This document shows positions 23,570 through 36,640 of a stretch of DNA of 64,000 nt, in pieces. The notes under the pieces were generated by a model, which was not told the DNA's origin, searched no databases, and was given only the letters and a program-made list of their open reading frames with translations. The stretch spans positions 1 to 64,000 of the forward strand of contig NW_025064911.1 of the NCBI RefSeq assembly GCF_019112545.1, in the 5' to 3' direction. Source of the DNA: Guyanagaster necrorhizus. Lineage: Eukaryota > Basidiomycota > Agaricomycetes > Agaricales > Physalacriaceae. Position 1 is the first letter of the stretch, and each line of letters starts with the position of its first letter. The position numbers and the translations under genes were made by a program.

Positions 23570-25137
23570 CTGTTAAACTTGAAATGATTGGTTTACTAAA
23601 AGCCCACTTAAGAGCAGAAGTCAAATAATTATTGGGGCCTATGATTTCAGAGTGCACAGAGTCTAGAGACTCATCAACAGCTTCTTTGAACTGTGAGTAG
23701 GAGGGGTATCTCTATCATCCTGTTGTCAGATCATAGAAGTACTATTTCTATAAGCTCCATCATTCTTATGCTGCATCTTCAAACTGGATTGTACAGAATA
23801 TTACTTGGTAAGGGCTGAACCTGGTGAGGCTTATGGAGAAGTAGATGCTGTACACCTCAAAATATACTTTGCATTGTTGGAAAAAGTGTTTCAAGTCCAG
23901 GCTTTCTCTTTTGAATAGTACTGGCTCTCAGACAATAGTCAGCTTTAAATTTCCCCAGGGCTTCATAGTTTCAGGCTCCTATGGAGACAGAGTGTTGAGC
24001 AGCAGTAGTGGCAGTATTAGTGGTAGAGCTGGCTTTTTGAGCCTAGGCAAGGACTGCAGCCTCTGGTCATACTGAGAATGGTCTGGCAGTTCTTCAGAGG
24101 ATGAAGAAAATGGTACTGCTAGTTCTTCTCTCTTTTTCTTTGCCAGAGGATGCCAATAGAGTCAAGAGTCTGACATCTTCAGACTCTGCTCCAGCAAATA
24201 GATAGATGGATGTGGCCAGGACTTGCCAAGGAGTCTGCCAGAAAGGGTTTTGGCTTCTCCAACTGCTTAGACTGCTTTCTGTTAATAGTAGTTGTTCAGA
24301 TGCACAGTAAGAGGAAGGAAATGAGAGCTCCCAGTGCCTCTTCACATTTTATACTATTTCTGCTACTCTAGTTTCTGCCTATGCTCTGTCCACTATATCC
24401 CTGGTGTGCTCTGGCAGTGTGAAATATTGGAGTCCTTTGCTGATGTCTAACCAGTGGATATCTGTCATTTGCCACTCTCTGAGCTGCCAGTAATGTCCAG
24501 GCAGATCCTTCTACTATACAGATTCATCAGTTGAGAATATATTCATATCCTCTGCCTGGCTCATATGAGTCTACTGTTTCTGATTTAGTGGACTGAGGCT
24601 TGCTCCCTCTGAGGCTATATGTATCAACTCTAAGGACAATCTGACCAATGTTCTGCTCTTGGATTGAGGTGTTTTGAGGTGTGCTGGCTATGAGACTGGA
24701 CTCATCTACCTACCTGGAATAAAACTCAGATAGGGCTCCTGGTGTATGCTCTTAGTAGTAGTCAGCAGTGGAGGCAGCTATGTTTCTGGTTGGAGGTCTG
24801 CTTTTATGGCTGTTGTCCTCTCATACTGACTCTCCCTTGTCAGAGGTGGCCAGTCAGATGATGAGAGAGGGTTTAACCCCTTCTCCTCCAGTTCATACAC
24901 TTTTGAGTCCTGGAGATCAGACAATGTAATCCCCACTTCTATGTTCCTTCAATTTCTCCACCAAGACTTCTGCTGTGAGTTTAGGCACTTCAACCCATGC
25001 TTATAATCAGATGCCTGATCCAGCAAGTCAAGAATTGTGACCTTCTCAATAAGATTGGCTTCATTATCCAACCAGTGCTTATGCTTCTCAAGCTTTGTGA
25101 GGCCATCTTTGAGCATATCAAGCAGTCTTTTCAACAT
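23570..25137 (-). pseudogene. gag: Orphan gag J of a different gypsy family
   Basis: Starts at a Met codon at 25135-25137 followed by a helical, Lys/Glu-rich stretch (MLKRLLDMLKDGLTKLEKHK), open to 24949. A Ser-rich middle part and then a capsid-type domain follow at about 23620-23910, with the pattern LFK-x-ES-x-DLKHFFQQCKVYF and later RYPSYSQFKEAVDE. It is interrupted by several stops. No zinc knuckle or pol follows to the left, so the copy is 3'-truncated. The sequence differs clearly from the gag of A, D, E, F and I. It could belong to the same family as L, whose gag is missing. Confidence 0.6.
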
Positions 25138-25538
25138 TGAAAAGATGTTCCCAGCAATTTCTGACTAAAAGGCAGACTCATATTGTGATGCTTAAAGAAT
25201 AAAGCTATTAATTTTATAAATACTTTTGTGCAAAATGCATTAAATTCAGCAAAAATTCACAACTTTAGGCCAATTATAGATTATGCACCTCTCTTAAATC
25301 TATGAGTTATAGAGTATGGGAGAGATTCAATTTTTAAGTGATAAACAAGTTGGTAGATAGCCAAAATCTGTGGGTTACTGCAGAGTATAGGTTATTACAG
25401 ATATGAGTTAAGACAGAGTCAACTGTACTCTGAAGCACAGGAGAAGATGAAGTGCTATGAGCATTAAAAGAGGTATGACAAGGAAAAAAGTACATATGTG
25501 GAGGAAAAGGTGGAAATGAAACTGTCCTTTGAATCCAG
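25138..25538. other. AT-rich spacer with a repeat of the copia right flank
   Basis: Mostly AT-rich unassigned sequence. The last part (about 25420-25538) resembles about 30660-30775 on the other side of copia element M, including a shared tatgacaaggaaaaaagta. Confidence 0.5.
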
Positions 25539-25875
25539 TGTTGAGAGTATGAGCCATAATCACAGGTACAGTTGTACAGACTCCAAATTAGTTACTGGTT
25601 CTAGAAATTTTCATTGTTAGCATAGCTACACATCTTAGCAACTTACCACCTGCTAAGATGTGAGTATGTTATATCTATTTATACTGTACCTTACTGATCT
25701 ATAGTAGATACATCTATTTTCTTGCTTTAGATACTGTATATATCAATCACAGTGACTTACCACCTGCTAAGATATACACCTATTTTCTTGCTTCAGACTA
25801 ATTCTTGTTGCTCTTGTGTTTGCTACACAGTCTCACTGTCATGTCTTCTCAGATTCTCAGATCCACTGCTCAACA
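25539..25875 (+). repeat. 5' LTR of copia M (337 bp)
   Basis: Starts TGTTGAGAGTATGAG and ends CTGCTCAACA. It is longer than the right LTR mainly because of an extra block around 25733-25797 that partly repeats its own neighbour (acttaccacctgctaagat and tattttcttgcttcag occur twice). Confidence 0.8.
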
Positions 25876-25894
25876 GGTTATGGGCTCTGATGAT

Positions 25895-26740
25895 ATGTCT
25901 TCATCAATCTCTACTGTCAAACTTCTTAATCTGCTTTGCCTAAAAGATGATGACACAAACTACATCCTATATAAGAAACAGATCTCAAATGTGGTCACCT
26001 CAAAAGAACTTAGACAAGTCCTGTATAGAACTGCTAAAAAGCCTATAGAGATAACAGAGACAGATGGAGACTATTACCTACCAGAAAATCTTGTACTCTT
26101 ATCTAAAGATGAAGCTGAAAAGCAACTGATCCTTCAGAATGCATATGAACAGAAGGAGGCCCAGGTCTATGAGATGATGTATAAAACAGTCAGCATCTTG
26201 ATCTTTATGCAGATCAAAAATAAACCCTCTACTGCTGCAATGTGGAAGAAGCTCACTTCTATCTTCAAAGAAAAAGGTGTTTTGACACAGCAGAATCTAC
26301 TTAACAAGCTCCAAAATCAACACTGTCCTGATGATGGAGATATCCAAATCCACCTTACCAATATATCCAGAATGAGAGAAGAACTTGCCACAATAAGGAA
26401 GTCTATAAGCAATGACTCCTATGCTACCTACATCCAAACATCACTCTTGATAAACTACAGACCCACACTCAAGATACTTGATATTGCCTCACAGATGATT
26501 GGTAAGTCTGTATCAAATAGCCTTCTGATTCAGCAGATCCAAGAGACTGCTGATCAAAGGCAGGTGGAGAAGGACATTGACAAGTCTGTACAGAACTCAG
26601 CAATGTTCTTGAGCAACAATAAAGGGAAAGGAAAGGGTAAAGGAAAGGCTACCAGAAAAAGAGAGATGAAAGAGAGCAACAATGGCCTGCACTGCAACAA
26701 CTGCAGCTGTGGCAACCATGTTGAGAGAGGACTGCTATAG
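25895..26740 (+). pseudogene. gag: gag of copia M (UBN2-type)
   Basis: Open from the ATG at 25895, just after the LTR, to a TAG at 26738-26740. The product has the length and layout of the copia Gag (UBN2/retrotran_gag class): a helical body with the WKKLTSIFKEKG and QNLLNKLQN segments, then a Lys-rich tail (GKGKGKGKATRKRE) and a damaged zinc knuckle (CNNCSCGNH) near 26691-26720. The frame shifts just after the knuckle, so the final Cys and the link to pol are lost. The ORF extends upstream to 25805 inside the LTR, but the start after the LTR is the likely one. Confidence 0.8.
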
Positions 26741-29700
26741 AGAGGAAGAAGGCAAAGTAGAGCAAGCACCATAGGACAAGGCTAAAAAGACAGCCCAAGC
26801 CAACATAGCAGAGAAGACAGATGATGAAACACCTGTAAACCACAGATTCACAGCCATTCTAGATGCCAAAGCACCAGTCCTCAAGGGCACATCTGACTAT
26901 CAAGCAGATGCACAAGCTCTTGCAGCTCTGGGCAATGACACAGTATCCAAAGTCATTGACATTAGCACAAGCAACCACTTCACTGGCCATTATGAATAAT
27001 TTAGCAACTTTATAGCCATCAAGCCTATCTCTATCCAGACAGCAGATGGCTGAACATTCAGCATAACAGGTAAAGGAGATTATCCTACCCAGTTACCAAT
27101 AGGACCAGATCAAAAGCCAATGCCTATCACTCTCTATAACATCTACTACTTGTCTAGCATGGCATTCACACTCATATCAGTCAGCTGTCTAGATTATAGT
27201 AGATACTTGCTCACCATTAAGGATGGCCATTATATAATATAAAGCCCACAGCCCAAATGCAAAATAATTAGCATAATACCAGTGACTAGAGGCCTATATC
27301 ACATAACTGCCTCTATAGCACCTAAATCCATATCTAACACCTCTATTGCTGCACTCTCTGAATGTCTCATAACTATGAAAGAGTTTCACAATCTTATGGG
27401 CCACTCAAGCAAAGCTATTCTTATAACAATGATAAAATCTGGGTTAGTATATGGTATCCAGGTTGACATAAAAACTAATATTGGATTCTGCTAAGCATGC
27501 ATCCAAGCCAAAGCCACCCAAAAGCCATTTCCAAAGAACAGTCTGAGAAATGAGACAGCAAAAGCATATGGTGATAAAGTCATAACAGATATCTGGGGAT
27601 CTGCTGACACTGAGTCAATCAGTGGTCACAAGCACAGTAACACTTATCAGAATATCTCATCATAAGAAGAAAAGATCTACTTTATAAAGAAAAAGTCTGA
27701 ATCATACTTATGCTATCAGAAATATGAGTCTTGGGCAAAGGTGCAATGTAATGTAAAGAACATACAGATACTTGGCTTGGACCAAGAGAGAGAATTCATG
27801 AGTAAGGAATTCAAACATCATCTTGACCTTGCTGAAACAGCTCATTATCTGACAGTCCACAACTCATCTCAATCTAATAGAATGGCAGAGTGCAGCAACC
27901 ACTTGCATCTTGAAGGTGCTCAAGCAATATTGATCTAAGCAGGGCTGCCACTATATTTATAGGCAGAGGCTGTCTCACACAAAGTATGGCTAAAGAACAG
28001 AACAGCCCACAGCACATTAGAGGGCAATATCATCCCACATGAGAAGGCAACTCACCAAAAGCCTGATCTCTTCCAGCTACATGAATTTGGATACACTATA
28101 TGAGTTAAAAAGCTTAGGTGAGGCAAGCTCCAACCTCAGGCAGACACTGGATGCTTTGTTGAACTTGATGAAGAATCCAAGAGTATTTAAGTATACTGGC
28201 CCAGACAGAGAAGAGTTAGTATTAAAAGAGACATCTACTTCGACAATAGCAATGAGCCTGAAGATGTCAAGATTGAGAGGGAGACAGTAACTAATCTCAA
28301 TTCAGATACTCCTGACTCAAGCCCCAAGCTCCACAACTAAGCAAGTGAACTCATAAAATCTAAAACCCCACCAGCTATATCTGATGAATGTTCACTATCA
28401 TCACTTACATCACTTCCAGACACTCTCAGTCCTGTCCCACATGAATGACATATCCAAACCACAGATAATGCTAAAAATCAAAAGGATTCTGAATCTCTCA
28501 GAAGAGGCCATCATGCTGAAAGAAAGCCAGAAGGCTTCTATAATGATAACAGGCTATCAAAGCAATCTGTGACCAAGCACACCCTTATTATTGAAGATGA
28601 AAGGAGAACTGAGTCTGAAGCAGAGCTTGAAGCTAAGGAAGAAGAGTGATTTGCTGGCCTACAAATGTTCACACTTGTGACAAGCTATGGAGAGCCTGAA
28701 AGCCTACAGGAAGCACTGAAAGGAGACAAGACAAGAGAATGGAAGCAAGCTATAGGAGACAAGCTGAATGAAGTTGAAGCTCTGGAAACTTACAAAATAA
28801 TTCTCAGACCACTAGGTGCAAATATAGCTAAATGCCAATAAACTTTTAGAACTAAAAGAGATGAAATGAACAGAATCATATGCTACAAAGTATGCTTTAT
28901 ACTCAAAGGCTTCTTTCAGATATATGACATTGACTTCTACAAAACCTTCACTTCAACTGTCTGACTCACAACCCTCTGTATCCTACTATCTGTTGCAGCA
29001 AGCAAAGGCTCAGTGATTCAACAGGCTGATGTCAAAAATGCCTACCTGCAAGCAGAGCTCAAGAAAACTATCTATATAGAACTTCCTTCTATGTATGACA
29101 TGTTTCAAATCATTCTTAAGCATTTGAAGGGCAAGCAGCTAGTATGCAAGCTCTTCAAACCACTCTATACCAGCCATCAGAGTGCAAATGAGTGGTACAA
29201 CAAGTTAAAAGGTGTCTTTGCACAGCTAGAGTACCAAGTATGCCAGTCAGATAAAGCTGTATTATACAGATTCATTGGCAACAAGTATACTATTGTCACT
29301 GCTGCTACTGACAATCTCATTATTATAACAGACTCAGATGACTCTGCAACTCTCATCAAGAAGCAGCTAAGCAAGTACTTCAAAATGACTGACCTTGTCA
29401 CTCTTTTCTGGCTATTCAGTATCAGTATAAAGCATGACCTGACTGCATAGACCATCATGCTAGACCAGCAGGGATACATTGATACAATAGTCAAGGACAT
29501 GAGTCTAAAAAATGCCAGAACAGTCACAACATCACTTGAGCCTGGAGTCAATCTCAGCTATGACTCATCTTCTGTCTCAAAAACTGTTCTATCCCCATGC
29601 AAGCAGAGCCAATACCAAATAGCCATAGACAAGCTAATGTATGCAATGCTTAGAACACATTCTGATATTGCATTTGCAGTCACCACTCTCTCCTGCTACA

Positions 29701-30230
29701 TGAATGAGCCAAGAAGGACCCACTGGCATGCTACCATTCATGTCTTCAAGTATCTAAAGGAGACAATCCATCTTGCACTTATACTCAGTGGCAAAAATAT
29801 GTCTCTGACTGGATATACAGATGCTAATTGAGGCTTGCAGATACATGGGTATTTGATTTCTGGCTATGCCTTCTTTGTTGGAGTTGGGGCTGTCTCATGG
29901 AGTTCTAGGAAGCAACCAATCATCACAGCATCTACAGCAGAATCAGAGTATGTTGTGATAACTCACTCATCAAAAGAGCTGCTCTGAATATGAAAGATAT
30001 TCACAGAGCTCATCTGCCAGCTCATCAGCTCCACAACTCTCTTCTCAGACAATCAGAGTGTCATATGACTCACCAAGAACTCTATGTTCCATACTAGAAT
30101 CAAGAATATTGATATACAGTTCTATTTTATGCATCAGACAGTCAGTCTCAGACAAGCTGATCTCAAATACTGCCTCACCAATGATATGATTACTAATATT
30201 TTCACCAAGTCACTGGTCTGAGTCAAGCTA
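26741..30230 (+). pseudogene. pol: pol of copia M (PR-IN-RT-RNaseH)
   Basis: A protease-like part lies around 26930-27200. The GAG-pre-integrase motif (FHNLMGHSSKA) is at about 27385-27420. The integrase core has Asp near 27575 (VITDIWG), Asp near 27780 (ILGLDQEREF) and Glu near 27888 (MAECSNH). RT includes VKNAYLQAEL at about 29023-29055. The catalytic DD near 29307 has become DN. RNase H keeps TGYTDAN near 29810-29828 and STAESEYV near 29930-29953. Stops occur at several points, for example 27492-27494, 28840-28842 and 29448-29450. Not functional. Confidence 0.86.
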
Positions 30231-30289
30231 GAGAGGTTTTGCACACTGCTAGGCCTTGCATAGATCAAGTGGTCAAGCTTGAGAGAGTG

Positions 30290-30559
30290 TGTTGAGGGTA
30301 TAAACCATGACCACAGATACAGTTGTATGGACTCAAAATTAGTTACCAGTTCTAGAAATTTTCATTATTAACATAGCCACACATCTTAGCCACTTACTGC
30401 CTGCTAAGATGTGAGTACATTACATCTATTTATACTGTACCTTACTGATCCATAGTAGATACATCTATTTTCTTGCTTCAGGCTAATTCTTGTTGCTCTT
30501 ATATTGCTGCACAGTCTCACTGTCATGTTCTCTCAGATTCTCAGGTCTACTACTTAACA
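30290..30559 (+). repeat. 3' LTR of copia M (270 bp)
   Basis: Starts TGTTGAGGGTATAAA right after the purine-rich gcttgagagagtg and ends CTACTTAACA. It aligns with 25539-25875 apart from the extra block in the left copy. Confidence 0.8.
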
Positions 30560-31285
30560 TATGGGCTATAAAAGAATCTCCAAATCTGGTAGCCTTAGCT
30601 ATGCTGAAAGGATGGGTACACCTAAAATGGCAGGCTGAAGCTGATCAGAATCTGATCAATATACTCCGAAGTATAAGAGAAGATGAAGCACTGTAGATGC
30701 TAGAAGAAGTATGACAAGGAAAAAAGTATATATGAGAAGGAAAGAGTGGAGATAAAACTGTCCTCCAAATCTAACTAGAGACACTGAACATCCATCAAGT
30801 GGTGAGCACTGAGATCTTATTAAACAGTGGGTGCATGAGAAGTTCCATAGACAAAGACTTTGTCTGATAGAATGAGTTCAATATCTGAAATATTTCTAGA
30901 CCCATTTCAGTGTATAATGCAGATGGAACCCTCAATAATAGAGAGTCTATATCAGAGTACTGTGAACTACAAATAACCACTGGAAATAGGCATGTTGAGT
31001 GAATAGACTTTGCTATAACTTACTTCTACAACCAAAAAGTGTTTTTAGGATATGACTGGCTTTGAAAGTATAATCTATAAATAGATTGAAAGAAAGGAGA
31101 AGTCATTTTTGATGGATGCACCTGTATCAGAGGATAGAGAGTCCACTCAGACTAAGACCAACCAAAAGAAATGATATGGCAGAAAATGGAAGAGAGAGAT
31201 TGACTCTTAATGGTAGACTCTCAATCAGCCATAGAGATCTGAGCAGCAGATACCACTTCAAATGAGTTAGCTGCTAAAGGATATG
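30560..31285 (+). pseudogene. gag C-terminus and protease of gypsy L
   Basis: The frame contains ESPNLVALAMLKGW (about 30570-30612) and a Lys-rich segment. It continues into an aspartic protease core at about 30810-31075, with DSG changed to NSG (LLNSGCM), VYNADGT, and VFLGYDWL near the C-terminal flap. Stops at several places derive from CGA, CAG or TGG codons. Element F begins at 31286. Confidence 0.75.
31281..31285. repeat. Left target-site duplication of gypsy F (ATATG)
   Basis: ATATG directly precedes the left F LTR and recurs directly after the right LTR at 39342-39346. Confidence 0.9.
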
Positions 31286-31752
31286 TGTTAGACTCAAGTA
31301 TTATATGAGCATAAACACATGATAAACAGAAGTCTCCTTGCACTTTGGAAGATCAACTGAGTTCACTGATGTGTTATCAGCTCAGTGTGTCACAAGGCCA
31401 ATGAATCAGCTTGAGAGTAGAATAGTGTGATAATAAACTTTAGCTTGAAGCTGGAGATTCCCAGCAAGAGCAAGCATCCTTAAATACTGTACATCATCTA
31501 CTAATAATATAACTGCCTATTGTATCTTTCTGAGTCCACTGTACTCATTGTCCTTGGGCATCACTATCATACACAAAAGGGCAATTGTGCATCATCAGGC
31601 AATGCTGTCACATCAAAAGACAATGATAGACTCAGCTAGTTGTGCTGACTAAGCTTTGTTCCACAATCTTAAGTGCTCATTCTGGCACCCTGACTAAGCA
31701 TAAATAGGAGTTAATCCATGAAAAGGAGTAGAAAGTAGGAAAAATTGTAATA
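31286..31752 (-). repeat. 3' LTR of gypsy F (467 bp)
   Basis: Plus-strand ends TGTTAGACTCAAG and ATTGTAATA. The terminal TAACA of the partner has become TAATA here, a single transition. Confidence 0.9.
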
Positions 31753-31768
31753 TTATCCCCTCCTTAAG
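31753..31768 (-). other. Polypurine tract of gypsy F
   Basis: Minus-strand CTTAAGGAGGGGATAA adjoins the 3' LTR. Confidence 0.78.
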
Positions 31769-34700
31769 ACTATCATCCTGATGGCTTAATTTAGGGATAA
31801 TTCATGATTATATATAGCATCCACTGTATTCATTCACTTTTCATTGACCCACTGGTTAAATTTGAGACTATATCCCTTCCAACTGATAAGGTAGTTGATA
31901 GTTGTTGTTGTTCTGCCACCTTTTGTCTTGACTTTTTATAATTTATAGTCTAATATTTGATTGATTTTATAATACTCCTAGTCATTGATCAAGTCAGGCA
32001 GAGGTGATGGTGAGCATTCTTGATTCAGGAAGGTGGGTTCAATATATAGTATTAACAATGTCTCATTAAAGATGTTGTGTACTTTCCAGTTAGTGGAGAG
32101 ACAGAGCTTGTATGTGAAGGCACCAATCTTTGCAAGTATTGGAAAGGGGCCAGTATACTTGTCAGATAGTTTTTGTTTCAGACAAAGAAGATGTAGGTTA
32201 GTGGTATCTAACCACACCTTATTGTTGACTGAGTAAGAATGGGCCAGCCATCGATATTTGTCATATTGTGACTTTATTGAAGTAGCTGCTTTTTCTAGAG
32301 TCATTTTTGTTTCATTGTGGATTTTTACCATTAGTGATGAAGTTCAAGAATGCTGGTGTCATTGTGTGTTTTCATTCTGTCTGAGTGATATGCAGATGTC
32401 GCCTATAATTCACAAAGAAAGGGGTTTTTCCAGTAGTGGAATAAACCCGATTATTGTGTTAGAATGCTGCAAGTACAAGCCATTCCATTCAATTATCCTG
32501 TCAGTAATTGATAAAGAGACATAGGTATTTTTTGACCTCCTGATTGGTGTGCTCTGTCTGACCATTAGTTTGAAGATGGTAGGTGGTTGAAGCATTTCAT
32601 TTAATATTGAGAAGATAGTATAAATTGTCTAGAAACTTGGAGACAAACTGTGGTCCCCAGTCAGAGATTACAACTTGTGGCATGCTATATTTGGCATAGA
32701 CTTCATCATGTAAGATCTTTGCCCATCCTTTGAAAGTCAACTTGGTTAAACAGGTGATCAGAATGATTGCTTTAGAGAAGTGATCAATGATGATGATAAT
32801 AGCATTATAGCTATTGCAGTCTGATAGCCCTGTTATCATATCTATGGAGATGTGGGTTCATAGAGCTATGGGTATTTCATTTGGATGCAGTGGTGCTGCT
32901 CTCAGTTGAGTGGAGGATTTGCCACATTGGCAGACCTCATATGCTTTGATATATTAAGTAATGTCATTGCCTATCTTGGGCCACCAATATTTCTGTAAGA
33001 CCAATTTCTTTATCTTGGAGATACCTGGGTGACCTGCCATAGCATGGTCATGACAGATGGTGATGACTTTGCCATGCAGATTCTGATCCCTGAGAATATA
33101 GATCTGACTGTCATATCAGATTATCTCTTCCTCCTTCATCATTCCTCACTTGTGGTTCAGAGACAGAGCCATGCATTGATTCCATTTGCTGGCATCCCTG
33201 GTCACACTCTTGATTCTTTCATGTATCTCCTCTTCTGTAAGCATGATCATCACCCTGAAGTGCTCAGAGCAAATTAATACCACTCCCTCATTGTCATGCT
33301 CTCTCTGATTATAATCAGTGCATCAGCTGAGTAAGTCTGCCTTTTTATTGGCAGTCTCTGCTTTGTGATAGAGAGTGTACAGGTATTAGCTAAGCTCAGT
33401 GACCCATCATGCCTGTCATCGATTAAGTTTATGGGGCTGTCAGAAGTACTAAAGGTTCTGATAGTCTATCTAGACTTTAAAGATCTAAACTGCTCTGATC
33501 AAGTAGTGTCACCATTCCTCCAGTGCCAGCATGATTGCCAGCAACTCCTTGTCATAGATTTCATAGTTTCTTTCAGTTACTATTAGAGCTTTGGAGAGGA
33601 AGGCTTCTGGTCTCTATTTCCCTTCTTGTTCCTGTAAGAGTGTGGCATCTATGGCCTCTTCACTTGAATCAGCTTCTACTCAGAATTTTTCTTCTTGCAT
33701 AGAAATGGCGAGTACTATATCCTTCACCAGTCTTCATTTGAGGTCACTAAAAGCAGTCTGTTGAGAAAGTCCCTATGTTTAGGGGGCATTTCCAGTTAAC
33801 TGTGTCATGGGTCATATGACCTTACTGTAATTGTATATAAAGCATTGATAAAAGTTGATGAATCTCAGGAATGATTGAAGTTTTCTCTTCTTTGTGGGTT
33901 CCAGCCATTCTATCACTCTTGCCACTTTGATCAGATCCATGCAAATACTCCCTTCACTAATGATGACCTCAAGGTACTCAGTTTGCAGTATCTCAAATTT
34001 ACATTTCTCTACTTTGAGAAACAATTTATGTTTCCTCATTAATGCTAGTACCTGTCATACAAGCTATCAGTGTTCCTCTTTTGTTTTAGACATGATGAGA
34101 ATATTGTCCAGATAGATTGTGACCTTGCTAGTGGCAATAAGGTCCTTGAAAATATTGTTTATCATCCATTAAAACATGGCTGGCAAGTTGGTGAGCCTGA
34201 AAAACATCATCATGAGCTCAAAGAGGCTGCAATTAGTTCAGAATGCTGCCTTCCACTTGTCCCCCTCTTTGATATGCATATTATTGTACCCCCATCTAAC
34301 ATTGAGCTTGGTGTAATATTTGGTGCCTCAAAGCTTGTTCATCAGTTTAGAGATTAAGAGAAGTGAGTAATGATTTTTAATTGTCATCTTGTTGAGCTTC
34401 TGATAATTCTGAACTGGTTGCAATTTCCTGTCCTTCTTCTTGATGAAGAAGAATAGTGATGCCATAGGTGACTTTGATGGCTATATTCTCCTACTAGACA
34501 GGTTTTTGTCAAGAAACTTGTTGAGTTCCTGTTGCTTGTTATTGCCAAGTGGATATGTTTTGCAGTTCAAGTTTGTATTAGCATTGGGTATCAGCTCAAT
34601 AGTATGATCCCACAGTTTCAGACTGAGGAGTTCATTAAAGCTTTCTTTTTTGAATAGATCTTTGTAGTCTCATGCCCACTCCAGGACCATCTCTTCAAAT

Positions 34701-35683
34701 GTTCTTTCTCCTTTCTGCTCATTGGCCTTTGCAGCTAGGTCATTGGCATGATGAATTGCCTGAATTTATATCTCCTTCTGGATGTTGATTGCTAGAATGG
34801 TCTCTCTATCCTCCATCTCTGTATCCCAATGATCTTCTGGGTCTTTGTCTGGTAATTCAAATAGAAGTTTTTGACACTTACATCAAGCAAAAGTCAGTTT
34901 CTCAGTCTTCCAGTTGATCAGTGGATTGTGTCTGATCAATCAGTCATATCCAAGGAATACTTCCTTAGAGCTGAGATCTGTCATGGCTAGATCAATTCTT
35001 TCAGAGTGATCTCTGATCATAAGTCTGAGTTCAATGAACTTGGTGATCAAGCTGGCTTGATTTTTCATTCTGTCAGCATTGTATATGGGAATGAGAGCTG
35101 CAGTGGAGCAGGTTGGGAGTTTATGCCTGTTAATGAAGATTCAATTGATGGAGCCACCCATGCATCCACTGTCAACTAGAATTATCACAGAGTGACTGGC
35201 CCAATTTGTAAGGGTCTCGATCTGAGCTTTCATGGTTAAGTCTCATTCAGCAGTTTTAGCCCCCCAAACAAAGTGCTTGGAGCCATATAGCTCATTGAGT
35301 CATTCCAGGGCTCTGCATTGTTCAGCTGTCCTGAGGCCCTTGATCATTTCATCAACCACTTCCTTGGCTTGCACCTTGTGTATCTAATTTTTGAGTATGA
35401 CTTTTGCCACTTCCTCTGTTGGAGCATCTTTGATGGCATGCTAAGTCCATTCAGTGTCAAATAGTTTGAGCCATACTTTGGGGGCCTCTCCCTCTGTTCA
35501 GCCTATAGGCATTTGAGTTTGGTGCTGGGTTTGCAATTCTTGGGTATGTGAAGTAGATAATCAGGATATATTCAAATGCTCATATAAATTAGGCATATAG
35601 GTAACTACAGAGGCATGATTAGTCTGACTAGCAGCTACTGATTGCACACCATAGAGTCCTTTGGCCAGCTCAGTAGAATTGCT
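31769..35683 (-). pseudogene. pol: pol of gypsy F (PR-RT-RNaseH-IN-chromodomain)
   Basis: Reads right to left. The protease DSG is intact near 35145-35185. RT spans about 33800-34700 and its catalytic YLDD is changed to YLDN near 34095-34120. RNase H spans about 33290-33790. Integrase spans about 32000-33290, including the DWGPQFVSKFLDNLY segment open at 32597-32839. The chromodomain is at about 31815-31990 (TINYLISWKGYSLKFNQWVNEK). Stops occur throughout. Confidence 0.86.
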
Positions 35684-36640
35684 CACTGACCAGCCTCATC
35701 TTTTACCTCTTTCACTTTTGTCTCAGTGCTAAGTTCTTCTTCTTCTTTCTGGAGTTTGGTGATCTATGCTCAGATGTCTTCCTGAGTCTGCTTCTTCTTC
35801 AGACAATCTTTCACCATGTAGCTCTTTTGGCTGCAGATAAAGCATTTGCCCTCTTTTTTCATCTGGTCAATGTCTATAGGCTTCTCTGCCCCAGTATATA
35901 CATATTGTTTCTGTTTCTGTCCTTTGTGCATTATATGATAGTGAAGACATGGGAGATTCTAATGATTTTCTGGCAGTTGTCTCCAATGACTTGTTCAGGG
36001 TTGGCAGGGTCAGCTTCTTTAAATAATCTTATAAGATCAACTGTTCTGCTTTCTGCCTTTGTCACTCCTTGTACATCTCAATGATCCTCTCCTTCTATTT
36101 GTCATATCCTATTGGTATCAATGCCTTAATTCCAATAGTGGAGATTATCATGATATATAAGGAGAGGACTCTCCTCTTGAGGGCTTTGACTATGCATCTG
36201 CCATTTGCTATATCATTCCAAATACTGGCCAACTTGGTGAGTCATTCTAGCTTGTCAAAGTAGTTGGTAGCCACCTTGTCACCTATCTTGTATTCTTTAA
36301 TCTTCTGCTTGTGCATTTCTTGCACTGCCAGATCAACAAACTTGTCATAAAGCATTTGTTTGAAAACTGGCCACAAGAAATATCGATAGTATTCCCTTGT
36401 GGAAGATCAAAAGTTCAGAGAGATCAAGATCCACCAGGTCTTGGCTTTCTCTTCTAGATACAAGGCAGTGAAGGCAACTTTGTTTATATTAGTCTCCAAG
36501 TATTTAATGTAGATCTTGAAGTACTGCTTGCAGTCAACAAGAAATTGGTTAATGTCATCAGATGCCCCTTTGAAGAGACAGGGTTTCTGAAGTAAGTCAG
36601 GCTTGCATTAGAGTACCACAGTATTATCAGGGAGAGGACC
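35684..36640 (-). pseudogene. gag: gag of gypsy F, capsid and zinc knuckle
   Basis: The capsid part includes DDINQFLVDCKQYFKIY (about 36510-36560) and EEKAKTWWILIS (about 36420-36455). The zinc knuckle near 35800-35850 reads CFICSQKSYMVKDC, so the zinc-binding His is replaced by Tyr. The frame ends CAG TGA (stop at 35684-35686), as in A, E and I. Confidence 0.8.

Larger units (their letters stand above)
25539..30559 (+). mobile_element. Copia M: near-complete Ty1/copia retrotransposon
   Basis: Bounded by LTRs that start TGTTGAG and end CAACA (left) and TAACA (right). Order inside is gag, protease/GAG-pre-integrase, integrase, reverse transcriptase, RNase H. This places integrase before RT, the Ty1/copia order and the reverse of the gypsy elements here. 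Scattered stops interrupt pol, although gag and much of RT stay open over long stretches. The flanking 5 bases (tccag and tatgg) do not match, so the termini or neighbours have been rearranged. Confidence 0.88.

Noticed and set aside
29013..29831. Long copia RT and RNase H open stretches as a functional or domesticated gene
   Set aside because: Catalytic DD is changed to DN and stops flank both stretches. Open runs of this size are expected in a moderately decayed pol.
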